NCBI RefSeq assembly: GCF_001278945.1
Contig: NZ_LGRV01000007.1
Location: 424,842-488,841, forward strand
Direction of reading: 5' to 3'
DNA: 64,000 nt
DNA from: Lysinibacillus contaminans
Lineage (GTDB): Bacteria; Bacillota; Bacilli; Bacillales_A; Planococcaceae
Shown here: positions 54,769-63,103 of the stretch, piece by piece
Position numbering within the stretch: the stretch's first letter is position 1
Layout of the letters: each line of letters opens with the position of its first letter
Notes under the pieces: model-generated
The model's input: the letters and a program-made list of their open reading frames with translations, nothing else
Told to the model about the DNA's origin: nothing
The model's database searches: none
Made by a program: the position numbers and the translations under genes

Positions 54769-55938
54769 TTGAATTTTAAGCCGACGATGTTGCAGGAACG
54801 TATTGTAACATTAGATATTTTACGAGGATTTAGTTTATTTGGAATTTTACTAGTCAATATGTATGCCTTTTATTTGCCAATGCCTTATATCGATTTAGCG
54901 ACATGGTTTACAACACCATCCGATATTGTATGGCAGCAAAACTTAGACATTTATGTACAAAGTAGTTTTTATCCGTTATTCGCTATGCTGTTTGGCTACG
55001 GATTAGCGATGCAGTGGCAAAAGGCACAAAGCCGTGAAGTGAGTTTTTACGGAACTGGTTTCCGTCGCTTAACTGTATTGTTTGTTTTTGGTCTAGTGCA
55101 TGCTGTATTGATTTGGTGGGGCGATATTTTAATGACGTATGCGTTTTGTGGCGTTTTTTTATTGCTACTTCTACGTATGAAACCGATTTGGCTATTGTTA
55201 ACAGGAATTATTATTAATGGTTTTATGCAGATTTTAATGCTGTTTGTTATGGGGTTCATTAATTTTAATGCAGTTGTGGAAGATACTTACATAGACATTG
55301 TAGCAGTAGAGAAGGCCATTACTGCGTATGGTTCTGGTAACTGGGTGGATGCTTTTATGCAACGGTTAGATGATCTGACCTTACAGGCAAGTGTACTTAT
55401 GTGGATTTTGTCATTATTTACAATCCTACCGTATATGTTAATAGGAGCAGCTGCATCAAAATGGAAAATAGTGGAACGAGCAAAAGAATTAAAGTGGCTT
55501 TGGGTAGCGCTAGCGGTAATTGGACTAGCAGTAGGTATTTTTGTGAAAAGTTTACCTATTATGCAAACTAGAACGTACTTACTCGATTATTTAAAAGTGT
55601 ATGTAGGTGGACCCATTTTATCAGTGGGTTATATTGCACTTATTGTTTTACTTTGTTTACTGCCAATTGTGCCTAAGTTGTTAAGTCCTTTTGCAAAGAT
55701 GGGGCGTATGTCAATGACGATGTACATCATGCAGTCTATTATCGGAACATGTTTATTTTACCAATTTGGACTAGGCTGGTATGGTAAGGTAAGTGTTGCT
55801 ACGGGTGTGTTGATCGCTGTAGGAATTATTGTGGTACAAATGGTCATCGCTGAAATTTGGCTATCGAAATTTAAGCAAGGGCCATTAGAGTTGATTTGGC
55901 GAAAATTTACGTACAAAAAAATGTTATCTGAAAAGTAA
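54769..55938 (+). CDS. DUF418 family membrane protein
   Basis: A 389-residue polytopic membrane protein. The N-terminal heparan-alpha-glucosaminide-acetyltransferase-like start ERIVTLDILRGFSLFGILLVNM (in part, residues 9-30) and the C-terminal DUF418 region (from about 230, with GRMSMTMYIMQSIIGTCLFY and a GPLELIWRKFTY end) define the family. Around nine to ten hydrophobic helices. Members are widespread in Bacillus but their activity is not known; an acyl transfer role is suspected from the fold. The TTG start at 54769 has AGAGGAGGG upstream. It stands alone between the repeat element and yisK. Confidence 0.88.
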   Translation: MNFKPTMLQERIVTLDILRGFSLFGILLVNMYAFYLPMPYIDLATWFTTPSDIVWQQNLDIYVQSSFYPLFAMLFGYGLAMQWQKAQSREVSFYGTGFRRLTVLFVFGLVHAVLIWWGDILMTYAFCGVFLLLLLRMKPIWLLLTGIIINGFMQILMLFVMGFINFNAVVEDTYIDIVAVEKAITAYGSGNWVDAFMQRLDDLTLQASVLMWILSLFTILPYMLIGAAASKWKIVERAKELKWLWVALAVIGLAVGIFVKSLPIMQTRTYLLDYLKVYVGGPILSVGYIALIVLLCLLPIVPKLLSPFAKMGRMSMTMYIMQSIIGTCLFYQFGLGWYGKVSVATGVLIAVGIIVVQMVIAEIWLSKFKQGPLELIWRKFTYKKMLSEK

Positions 55939-55993
55939 GGTAATTTGCAACGTATTGTTGTATCATGTAGAAAAAAGAAGGAGCTTTTAAATC

Positions 55994-56896
55994 ATGAAAA
56001 TTTTATCATTTAAATTAGGTGGACATGTAAGTTTCGGACCAAAAGTAAAAAAAGAAGAAGCAGTATGGGATGTACTCGCTATTCAAAATGAACTTCAAGT
56101 TCTCCCTTCTTTTTCAAATTCAATCGTTGATGGAATTGCACTAGGCTTCGATTTTGTTGAACAGATTCGTAAATTAGTAGAAGCAGCTAAAAAATCAGAC
56201 CGTGCAGAAAGCTTCAAGCGTGAATTCACAGTCATCGAATGGCTATCACCAATTCCACGCACGCCCAAAAATATATTGTGCATTGGTAAAAACTATGATG
56301 AGCATGCAAAGGAAATGGGTGCAGAAGCAGCACCAACAGATTTAATGGTATTTACAAAATCACCAACTGCCATCGCAGCGGATGGTCAGACGCTATCTAT
56401 TCACGCAGACCTTTCTTCTAAAATGGATTATGAAGGTGAGCTTGCAGTCGTGATTGGGAAGCGCGGTAAAAATATTCCTAAAAACTTAGCATTTGATTAT
56501 GTATTTGGTTATACGATTGGTAACGATATTACAGCACGCGACTTGCAAGATCAGCATAAACAATATTTCTTAGGTAAAAGTCTAGAAGGTACTTGCCCAC
56601 TTGGTCCATACCTTGTCACAAAAGATGAAATTCCAAACCCACAAGAGTTAACGGTTGTGACAAAAGTAAATGATGAAGTGCGTCAAAATGGTTCGACAAA
56701 AGATATGATGTTTACAGTGGAAGAATTAGTAGCAACTCTATCAAAACATGTGACACTAGAGCCTGGAGACGTTATTTTAACAGGTACGCCGGCGGGTGTT
56801 GGTAAAGGTATGACGCCACCACAATTTTTAAAAGCTGGTGATACTGTAAAGGTTTCGATTCAAGGCATCGGCACATTAGTGAACCATTTCGAATAA
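55994..56896 (+). CDS. Fumarylacetoacetate hydrolase family protein, YisK-like
   Basis: A 300-residue FAH-superfamily protein. The N-terminal region (1-95) is of the YisK type. The catalytic fold starts at NILCIGKNYDEHAKEMG near 95-111. The metal-binding carboxylates are in DYEGELAVVIGKRGK (near 147-161), and GNDITARDLQ is near 178-187. TGTPAGVGKGM near 261-271 is the family signature. B. subtilis YisK acts on small keto acids (oxaloacetate) and affects cell shape; its gene is next to yisL as here. AAGAAGGAG precedes the ATG. Confidence 0.86.
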   Translation: MKILSFKLGGHVSFGPKVKKEEAVWDVLAIQNELQVLPSFSNSIVDGIALGFDFVEQIRKLVEAAKKSDRAESFKREFTVIEWLSPIPRTPKNILCIGKNYDEHAKEMGAEAAPTDLMVFTKSPTAIAADGQTLSIHADLSSKMDYEGELAVVIGKRGKNIPKNLAFDYVFGYTIGNDITARDLQDQHKQYFLGKSLEGTCPLGPYLVTKDEIPNPQELTVVTKVNDEVRQNGSTKDMMFTVEELVATLSKHVTLEPGDVILTGTPAGVGKGMTPPQFLKAGDTVKVSIQGIGTLVNHFE

Positions 56897-56974
56897 AAAT
56901 CTGTAATATTTGAAACCATTTCCACCACATGATAGGATAGAATCTGATAGAAAAATTATGAGGTGGGGAAACAA

Positions 56975-57340
56975 ATGGATTTTTTAACAAGTTCAGTGCA
57001 TCTACACATTACTACATGGGTAGTCGGTATCGTACTCTTTTTAATTGCAGCACTTAGTGGCAAGCAATCAAAAGGTCTACATATGGCATTGCGTCTATTT
57101 TACATTTTAATCATCATTACAGGTGCTGCATTATTCTTTAAATACTCTAGTGCAGACGCTATGCTTTACGGCATGAAGTTCCTATTTGGTATTTTAGTAA
57201 TCGGTATGATGGAAATGGTATTAGTTCGTCAAAAGAAAAACAAACCAACTGGTATGTTCTGGGGATTATTTGCGGTGTTCTTATTCATCACATTCTTCTT
57301 AGGATTCAAGCTACCAATGAATATTAATTTCTTAGCATAA
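56975..57340 (+). CDS. yisL: YisL-like small membrane protein (DUF1516)
   Basis: A 121-residue protein with four transmembrane helices (about residues 8-28, 35-55, 62-80 and 95-113). The HLHITTWVVGIVLFLIA start and MALRLFYILIIITGA near 35-49 match YisL/DUF1516. Function unknown. The frame opens earlier, but AGGTGGGG at 56961-56968 positions the ATG at 56975. It lies directly after the yisK-like gene, a conserved pair in Bacillus. A terminator follows. Confidence 0.9.
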   Translation: MDFLTSSVHLHITTWVVGIVLFLIAALSGKQSKGLHMALRLFYILIIITGAALFFKYSSADAMLYGMKFLFGILVIGMMEMVLVRQKKNKPTGMFWGLFAVFLFITFFLGFKLPMNINFLA

Positions 57341-57350
57341 TGATTTATTT

Positions 57351-57384
57351 AAAAGTCGTGAAGTGTTTGCTTCACGACTTTTTG
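57351..57384 (+). terminator. Intrinsic terminator after yisL
   Basis: AAAAGTCGTGAAG pairs with CTTCACGACTTTT around a short loop, with T residues at the end. Confidence 0.94.
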
Positions 57385-57531
57385 TATGCTCATAATTATT
57401 TTTAGTCATTAGAATGACACCTTTTTGTCGCAATTTTTTTTCATTTCGGGAAAATATCTCGAAAAGATAGCGACGTCTATGCTTTATTTGGTAAAATGAC
57501 AATGGATTGGTTTGAAAGAGAGGGAATATAA

Positions 57532-59001
57532 TTGAAATTTAAGAAGTGGGTAAGTGGGACAGCAGCAGCGCTATTAATCGCTACTTCATTATTTGGGGCT
57601 ACGCCATTAGCACAAGCAGATGAAGTACAAAAAAGAACGATGGCTGAGGAAAGCATCTATGATTTACTCGTTGACCGTTTCTTTAATGGTACGGGTGATA
57701 ACGATTTTGATACAAATACGAAAGATCCTTCTAAATTTGCAGGAGGAGACTTTACTGGTTTACAAGATAAAATAACATTTATCGGCGATATGGGCTTTAG
57801 TATCGTTTCTATTGGAACTGTTTTTGATACTGAGAAATACGATGGCTCGATGCCAACAAGCTATACAACGTTAGAAGAGCATTTTGGAACAGCCAAAGAG
57901 TTTGAAAGTGTCATTGAAGCGTATAAAGCAAAAAATATGTCGATTATGATTGATTTCCCATTAAGTAATGTAAGTCCAAATCATGAGTGGGCGAAGGATT
58001 CAGCGAAACAAAGCTGGATTGTCTCAAAAAATAACGGGCAAGTACAGTGGGACTTAGCAAATAAAGATGTACAAGCCGCACTTATTGAAGCGGCAACTGA
58101 ATTTGTTTCTACATACGATATTGGCGGTATTCGTTTAACAAATCTAGCGGATGCTGATACAGAATTTGTGAATGCAATGATTGAAGCTTTAAAAGGTACC
58201 AAAAAATCGTTGTATGTGATTGCTAATGAAGAAAGTGATGCGAACTTTGACGCAACTTTTTCTCTAGCAACTGCTGATATTTACCGAAATATTTTAAAAA
58301 ATGTTGATATGGATTCAACAAAGCTAATGGAGCCTGTTTCAGGTGACCAGCCAGCGCAGATTATGGTAGATACACTCAATACACATCGATTTACATTTGA
58401 CTCTGCAAATGAAAACATGTTTCCACCAACCCGTTTAAAAATGGCGATGGGTACATTGTTTATGTTACCAGGGATACCTGTTGTGCAATACGGTACGGAA
58501 ATTGCGATGAATGGTGAAACAGCACCCGATACACATCAATTTTATAACTTTAAAACGGATGAAGAATTAATCGACTATATCGAAGACGTGCAGACCTTAC
58601 GTAATCAATCTGCAACCCTTCGTAACGGAGATTTTGAAGTAATTACGAATGAAAACGGCTTACTTGTCTTTACCCGTACATCGGATGAAGAAAAATGGGT
58701 TATCATGGTTAATAACACAAGTAAAACACAGCGCGTCAATTTAACACCAGAGCAATTAGGTGACGATAAAGCGTTGAATGGTATTTTAAATGAAGAAAAG
58801 GTCCGCTTGAATGAAAAAAACGTCTTTCCTGTTATTTTAGACCGTGAAATGGTTGAAATCTATCAAGTAAAAGACGATGAAGGATTAAATATTCCGTATA
58901 TGGTGGCACTTGGCTTAGTTTACGTATTATTTATTGGCTTTGTTATTGTCATTATTAAACGTGGTAAAAAACGTCGTCAAGAGCAAGATATGGAAAAATA
59001 A
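57532..59001 (+). CDS. Membrane-anchored GH13 (alpha-amylase-like) protein, catalytic residues altered
   Basis: A 489-residue exported protein. It has a signal peptide (residues 1-29, ending AQA), a GH13 barrel, a C-terminal beta domain (about 360-450) and a C-terminal transmembrane anchor (YMVALGLVYVLFIGFVIVII, near 452-471) with a basic tail. Conserved GH13 region I is recognisable (DFPLSNVSPNH, 141-151). In region II the nucleophile position reads GIRLT (Thr203 for the usual Asp), and in region IV the usual NHD is replaced (TFDSANEN). Region III has NEE at 232-234. It is therefore probably not an active amylase and may bind wall or storage polymers. TTG start with GAGAGGG. Confidence 0.85.
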   Translation: MKFKKWVSGTAAALLIATSLFGATPLAQADEVQKRTMAEESIYDLLVDRFFNGTGDNDFDTNTKDPSKFAGGDFTGLQDKITFIGDMGFSIVSIGTVFDTEKYDGSMPTSYTTLEEHFGTAKEFESVIEAYKAKNMSIMIDFPLSNVSPNHEWAKDSAKQSWIVSKNNGQVQWDLANKDVQAALIEAATEFVSTYDIGGIRLTNLADADTEFVNAMIEALKGTKKSLYVIANEESDANFDATFSLATADIYRNILKNVDMDSTKLMEPVSGDQPAQIMVDTLNTHRFTFDSANENMFPPTRLKMAMGTLFMLPGIPVVQYGTEIAMNGETAPDTHQFYNFKTDEELIDYIEDVQTLRNQSATLRNGDFEVITNENGLLVFTRTSDEEKWVIMVNNTSKTQRVNLTPEQLGDDKALNGILNEEKVRLNEKNVFPVILDREMVEIYQVKDDEGLNIPYMVALGLVYVLFIGFVIVIIKRGKKRRQEQDMEK

Positions 59002-59005
59002 AAAC

Positions 59006-59050
59006 AAATACCCCCTACACAATTCAAGCGAATGTGTAGGGGGTATTTTT
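59006..59050. terminator. Bidirectional terminator between the GH13 gene and degV-like gene
   Basis: AAATACCCCCTACACA (59006-59021) pairs with TGTGTAGGGGGTATTT (59033-59048), flanked by A and T runs on either side. Confidence 0.95.
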
Positions 59051-59906
59051 ATGCCTGATAACTTTTGTTGGCGAAGAAAATGGCGATGGTACCTGGCCCG
59101 ACATGGGAGCCAATAACAGATCCAATCATCGTTGTTTGAATCGCTTTTGGTGCTAGTTTTTCTTGAATGGCTGCCTTTACTTCATTAGCGAAGGCAGAGT
59201 CATCACTATGGCTAATGCCGACAATTTTATCGGAAAAATTACCGCCGCGCTCCTGCATCAACTCAAGCATACGCGCAATTGCTTTTTTACGACCACGTAA
59301 TTTTTCGATAGGAACAAGTTTTCCATCTTCAACATTTAAAATAGGTTTAATGCTTAGTAGGCCACCTAAAAAGGCACTAGTTTTTGATAAGCGACCGCCT
59401 TTTGCTAAGTAATCTAAGTCCTCTACTGTAAATAAGTGTTCCATTTGAGGCGCTAGAGCTTTAATTTTTGCCTCGATTTCATCAACAGAAGAACCAGCAT
59501 CACGTAATTGAACAGCTTCTTCAATGAGGAAGCCATGTCCTAAAGATGCACATTTCGAATCAATGATCGCTAGTCTTAGTGTTGGATATTGTTCTAGTAC
59601 TTGGTTGCGGATCATCATTGCAGTGCCATATGTACCTGATAATTCTGAAGAAAAGGCGATATAAATACCTTCCTCACCACTTTTAGCTAATTGTTCAAAA
59701 TGGGATAGAAAAAGTTCCGGTGACACTTGAGATGTTTTGGGATGTGCACCATTTCGTATGGCTTCATAAATTTCTTTCGAGTCAATCGAAAGTACATCAT
59801 CGTATTCATTACCATTCAACTGAACACGTAATGGTAATAACACTACATCGTGATCTTCATAGTAAGACTTTGGTAAATCACATCCGCTATCTGTGAAAAT
59901 TTTCAT
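59049..59906 (-). CDS. DegV family fatty-acid-binding protein
   Basis: A 285-residue DegV-family protein, which binds a fatty acid and, in FakB proteins, presents it to the kinase FakA. The start MKIFTDSGCDLPKSYY carries the family's TDSxxDLP motif. TSQVSPELF near residues 62-70 and GRLSKTSAFLGGLLSIKPIL near 168-187 complete the lipid-binding region. The ATG at 59906 has AAGGAGG upstream; twelve more upstream codons in frame lack one. It is followed on the same strand order by HAD and hydrolase genes as in the yitS-yitU-yitV-yitW region of B. subtilis, so it may be the YitS counterpart. Confidence 0.9.
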   Translation of the reverse strand: MKIFTDSGCDLPKSYYEDHDVVLLPLRVQLNGNEYDDVLSIDSKEIYEAIRNGAHPKTSQVSPELFLSHFEQLAKSGEEGIYIAFSSELSGTYGTAMMIRNQVLEQYPTLRLAIIDSKCASLGHGFLIEEAVQLRDAGSSVDEIEAKIKALAPQMEHLFTVEDLDYLAKGGRLSKTSAFLGGLLSIKPILNVEDGKLVPIEKLRGRKKAIARMLELMQERGGNFSDKIVGISHSDDSAFANEVKAAIQEKLAPKAIQTTMIGSVIGSHVGPGTIAIFFANKSYQA

Positions 59907-59988
59907 GTAAACTTCCTCCTTCATAAAATGCTTCATTTTCAAAATTTAAACGAAAAAACAATTGAAAGTCAATTGTCTTACTAGTTAC

Positions 59989-60798
59989 TTATGACAATTT
60001 CAAGCGTTCAATGAGTATTTTAGCAATGCCGTCTTCATTATTCGTTGCTGTAATCTCATTTGCGATGTTTTTTAACGATGAAATGCCGTTGCCCATTGCA
60101 ACACCGACACCAGCATAGTCAATCATTTCAAGGTCATTGTCTTCATCGCCAAAGGCAATGATACGCTCGCGTGGAATACCTAAATCTTTTGCGACATATG
60201 AGAGACCGACAGCTTTATTCAAGCCACGACGTACGATTTCAATAATATGCAGTGGTGCTCCCCAACGACGATGCTCAATCACCTCAGCATGCACATCTTG
60301 TAAATGGTCACGAATAATCATCGAATTTTGTTCGTTTGCTTGAATGAGTAGGCTCGTGGGATTTTCTTGTAGGTACGTAGATATATCACCTAGCGTAATT
60401 TTGGGGTTACCCATATTAAAAATATTTAAAATACGATTGTCCTCAGTATGGACATAAATATCGTCTTTTACTTCTGCAATAATATTTTCATATTCATAGG
60501 CATTCACAGACTCTAAAACGTTATGCACAACGTTTAAGTCGATTGGTGTATGCATAGTTTGCCACGCTGCATTTTTAGGATGATGAATATACGCTCCGTT
60601 AAAATTAACAATTGGTGTTGTCAGGCCGAGTTCGTGATAATAAACATTACTTGCACGATATGGACGCCCTGTTGCAATCATTACTTGATGTCCTTGGGCT
60701 TTTGCCAGTAATAATACGTTTTTTGTTTTTGCTGAAATTTGTTGTTGGTCTGTTAGTAATGTGCCGTCTAAATCTAAAACGATTAAATGCGGTTTCAT
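59989..60798 (-). CDS. Cof-type HAD-IIB phosphatase
   Basis: A 269-residue HAD-superfamily hydrolase of the Cof class. Motif I LDLDGTLLTD is at residues 8-17, motif II IATGRP near 41-46, and motif IV GDEDNDLEMID near 214-224. The cap domain is of type IIB. Such enzymes dephosphorylate sugar phosphates, FMN or related metabolites; the B. subtilis gene in this position is yitU. AAAGGGG precedes the ATG at 60798 on the minus strand. It diverges from the hydrolase gene downstream on the + strand. Confidence 0.9.
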   Translation of the reverse strand: MKPHLIVLDLDGTLLTDQQQISAKTKNVLLLAKAQGHQVMIATGRPYRASNVYYHELGLTTPIVNFNGAYIHHPKNAAWQTMHTPIDLNVVHNVLESVNAYEYENIIAEVKDDIYVHTEDNRILNIFNMGNPKITLGDISTYLQENPTSLLIQANEQNSMIIRDHLQDVHAEVIEHRRWGAPLHIIEIVRRGLNKAVGLSYVAKDLGIPRERIIAFGDEDNDLEMIDYAGVGVAMGNGISSLKNIANEITATNNEDGIAKILIERLKLS

Positions 60799-60920
60799 AT
60801 CTTGTTGCCCCTTTCCTCTATGTATGAATAGTATCCTTTAGTCCTTAATCCGTCAAAACTTTGTCACGTAGAAAAAAGTTTGCTAACATAATAGAGTAAG
60901 AAAATTTGGGAGTGATAAAA

Positions 60921-61685
60921 ATGATTGTAGCGAAAGAGACGTGGGAAGGTATTCCTTTATTACACGTACATACGGTCGAAATGAACGAAGAAACACCTGT
61001 TGTAATCTTCCTGCATGGTTTTATGAGTGCGAAAGAACATAATCTACATTATGCTTATCAGTTAGTACATAAAGGGGTGCGAGTCCTATTACCAGATGCA
61101 AAATTGCACGGGGACCGCAGTGAAGGTTTAACTGAAATGCAGATGAATTTGCGCTTTTGGGAGATTGTCTTAAATTCTATTCATGAAGTAGAGGGATTAT
61201 TTAATTATTTGAAGAATAATCATTTGCTAGAAAGTAATAAAATTGGCGTTGCAGGTTCTTCAATGGGAGCAATTACGACATCAGGTTGCTTAAAGCGCTA
61301 TAAATGGATAACTACTGCAGCTATTTGTATGGGCGCTCCTGGTTTTGTAGAGTTAGGAAAACACCAATTAAAACAACTTGCAGCGAATGGACTTAATTGG
61401 CCAATGACAGACGAGGAAATTGCTAAAAGTAATGATTTATTAGCTAGCTATGATATAACTTTAACGCCTGAAAAGTTTGCTGGACGTCCTGTTTTCTTCT
61501 GGCATGGAAAAAAGGATGGAACGGTACCATTTAAAAATACATATACATTCTATTTGAAATTACGTGCATATTATGATGAACACCCAGAAAATTTAAATTT
61601 TGTGGTAGACAATCAAGCAGGACATGCTATTACACGCGATGGCTTGCTAGCGGCAACAGATTGGCTAACGGAGCATTTGGCATAA
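60921..61685 (+). CDS. Alpha/beta hydrolase (YitV-like)
   Basis: A 254-residue serine hydrolase of the prolyl-oligopeptidase-like group. The oxyanion region is FLHGFMSAKEHN near residues 31-42. The nucleophile elbow is GSSMG in GVAGSSMGAITTSG near 114-127. The Asp is probably in WHGKKDGTVPF near 195-205, and the His is in AGHAITRDG near 236-244. Substrate unknown. The frame opens at TTG 60906, but GGGAGTG lies eight bases before the ATG at 60921. Synteny with yitU and yitW supports the YitV assignment. Confidence 0.88.
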   Translation: MIVAKETWEGIPLLHVHTVEMNEETPVVIFLHGFMSAKEHNLHYAYQLVHKGVRVLLPDAKLHGDRSEGLTEMQMNLRFWEIVLNSIHEVEGLFNYLKNNHLLESNKIGVAGSSMGAITTSGCLKRYKWITTAAICMGAPGFVELGKHQLKQLAANGLNWPMTDEEIAKSNDLLASYDITLTPEKFAGRPVFFWHGKKDGTVPFKNTYTFYLKLRAYYDEHPENLNFVVDNQAGHAITRDGLLAATDWLTEHLA

Positions 61686-61737
61686 TAAGTCTCATCTGCT
61701 ATGATGAGGTTAACACTGTGTGGAGAGGAGAAATAAA

Positions 61738-62046
61738 ATGGATCAAGATATGAAAGATAGCATGTTAGGCGCATTAGAAAATGTAATTGACCCTGAGCTG
61801 GGCATTGATATTGTCAACTTAGGTTTAGTATATGATGTAGATTTAGATGATGAGGGTGCGGCGACTGTCACAATGACTTTAACATCAATGGGGTGTCCAA
61901 TGGGACCAGTTATTGTAGATCAAGTCCAGACAGCACTTAGTGAATTACCGGAAGTGAAGAGCGTAAACGTTAACATTGTATGGAATCCACCATGGTCAAA
62001 AGACAAAATGTCACGCTATGCAAAAATAGCTTTAGGCGTACGTTAA
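61738..62046 (+). CDS. MIP18/DUF59 metal-sulfur cluster assembly protein (YitW-like)
   Basis: A 102-residue DUF59 protein. The helix ALENVIDPELGIDIVNLGLVYD (in part, residues 11-32) and the single conserved Cys in MTSMGCPMGP-like sequence (SMGCPMGP, near 58-65) identify the family, which takes part in iron-sulfur cluster assembly (SufT/YitW). The C-terminal NPPWSKDKMS near 83-92 is also typical. GAGAGGAG precedes the ATG at 61738; earlier in-frame starts lack spacing. Follows the YitV-like gene by 52 bp. Confidence 0.92.
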   Translation: MDQDMKDSMLGALENVIDPELGIDIVNLGLVYDVDLDDEGAATVTMTLTSMGCPMGPVIVDQVQTALSELPEVKSVNVNIVWNPPWSKDKMSRYAKIALGVR

Positions 62047-62132
62047 TAGTAATAGTGAAAATGCCTGTGGACAAGTGCAACGGTAAAATCTTCACGATTT
62101 CTTGCGCTAAATCACATATTTATAGTCACTTA

Positions 62133-62173
62133 AAAAAATCCCCGTCTGCAATAACAGCAGGCGGGGATTTTTA
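62133..62173. terminator. Bidirectional terminator between yitW-like gene and fnr
   Basis: AAAAATCCCCG and CGGGGATTTTT arms with an inner CTGC/GCAG extension and A/T runs on both sides serve the two convergent genes. Confidence 0.93.
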
Positions 62174-62184
62174 TCGTAAAAAGA

Positions 62185-62880
62185 CTAATCTATACGACAA
62201 ATTTGTAGAGGACAATTTTCACAGGAGATTTCGTCTTTTAAAAATTTTAAATCATGGATAGTAATGTAGCCTTTATCAAATGATAAGATATGATGTTTCT
62301 TTAAATCATTCAGCATACGATTAATCATTTCCCGGCTAGTTCCGCAAAGGTTGGCAATCTCTAAATTTGTAAACGGAAAATTAATGATAATAGTACCATC
62401 TTCTAAAGGCTTTCCATATGTGTTTGTTAGTCGAATCAGTGTAGAAAACAAAGCACCTTTTTTTCCGTTTAGTACTAAATCACGTAAACGACTTTGGTGT
62501 TTATAATTTTCAATTTGGAGCCACTTCATGTATTCCACCATCATCATCGGTTGTTCTGTTAATAATTGTTCCATTGATTTACGACTAAGCACATATAATA
62601 TGGAAGGTTCTAATACTTTTGCAGTCATAGAGTTATAAGTAAGGTGACAAAATAATGAGTTTTCACCAATGATGCTATCAGGTCCACAAATACGCATCGT
62701 TAATTCTTTACCACTTTCGGTTTCTTGACTGATTTGAATGGCGCCGGATTTAATATAAAAAACTTCCTCAGCACGTTCGCCTTCTAAAAAAATCTTACTA
62801 TCTTTGTCCACTTTTATAAAAATACCGTGATTTTTAAAAAGAGTGTGAATTTTCTCTTGCGTGTTATCCATTATGACCAT
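62185..62880 (-). CDS. fnr: Fnr, oxygen-sensing Crp-family regulator
   Basis: A 231-residue Crp/Fnr regulator. A cyclic-nucleotide-binding-type sensor domain (about residues 10-115), dimer helix and winged HTH (FTNLEIANLCGTSREMINRML, in part, near 170-190) are present. The C-terminus carries C-x2-C-x4-C (Cys220, 223 and 228), and Asp134 lies in RLRDLVL. In B. subtilis Fnr, the [4Fe-4S] cluster is held by three C-terminal cysteines and an Asp; here all four residues are present at the same relative spacing. So this is the Bacillus-type Fnr that switches on anaerobic respiration. The ATG at 62880 follows an AAAGGGATGG. Confidence 0.87.
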   Translation of the reverse strand: MVIMDNTQEKIHTLFKNHGIFIKVDKDSKIFLEGERAEEVFYIKSGAIQISQETESGKELTMRICGPDSIIGENSLFCHLTYNSMTAKVLEPSILYVLSRKSMEQLLTEQPMMMVEYMKWLQIENYKHQSRLRDLVLNGKKGALFSTLIRLTNTYGKPLEDGTIIINFPFTNLEIANLCGTSREMINRMLNDLKKHHILSFDKGYITIHDLKFLKDEISCENCPLQICRID

Positions 62881-63029
62881 ACATCAAACCCATCCCTTTC
62901 TTCGTGCAATTAGCGATAATATTACAAAAGGATGATGATTAATCTTTTCGATATACTAAAACAACGAAACACACAATTATTATAACATAATCTTCCATTT
63001 ATAGGTATTATTTTTTGAAAGCTTATTTT

Positions 63030-63058
63030 TTGCATGGCCCTGTCGGATGTTGTAAAAT
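63030..63058 (+). promoter_or_regulatory. Sigma-A promoter of the clpB-like gene
   Basis: TTGCAT at 63030-63035 and TAAAAT at 63053-63058 with a 17-base spacer. The transcription start would fall in or next to the CtsR box. Confidence 0.75.
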
Positions 63059-63064
63059 AAAGTT

Positions 63065-63081
63065 AGTCAAAGAAGGTCAAA
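63065..63081 (+). promoter_or_regulatory. CtsR operator
   Basis: AGTCAAA-GAA-GGTCAAA is a perfect match to the CtsR heat-shock repressor heptad repeat (A/G)GTCAAA-NAN-(A/G)GTCAAA. It overlaps the expected transcription start of the clpB-like gene. Confidence 0.92.
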
Positions 63082-63103
63082 CATTTTAAAGGAGATGCTG
63101 ACT

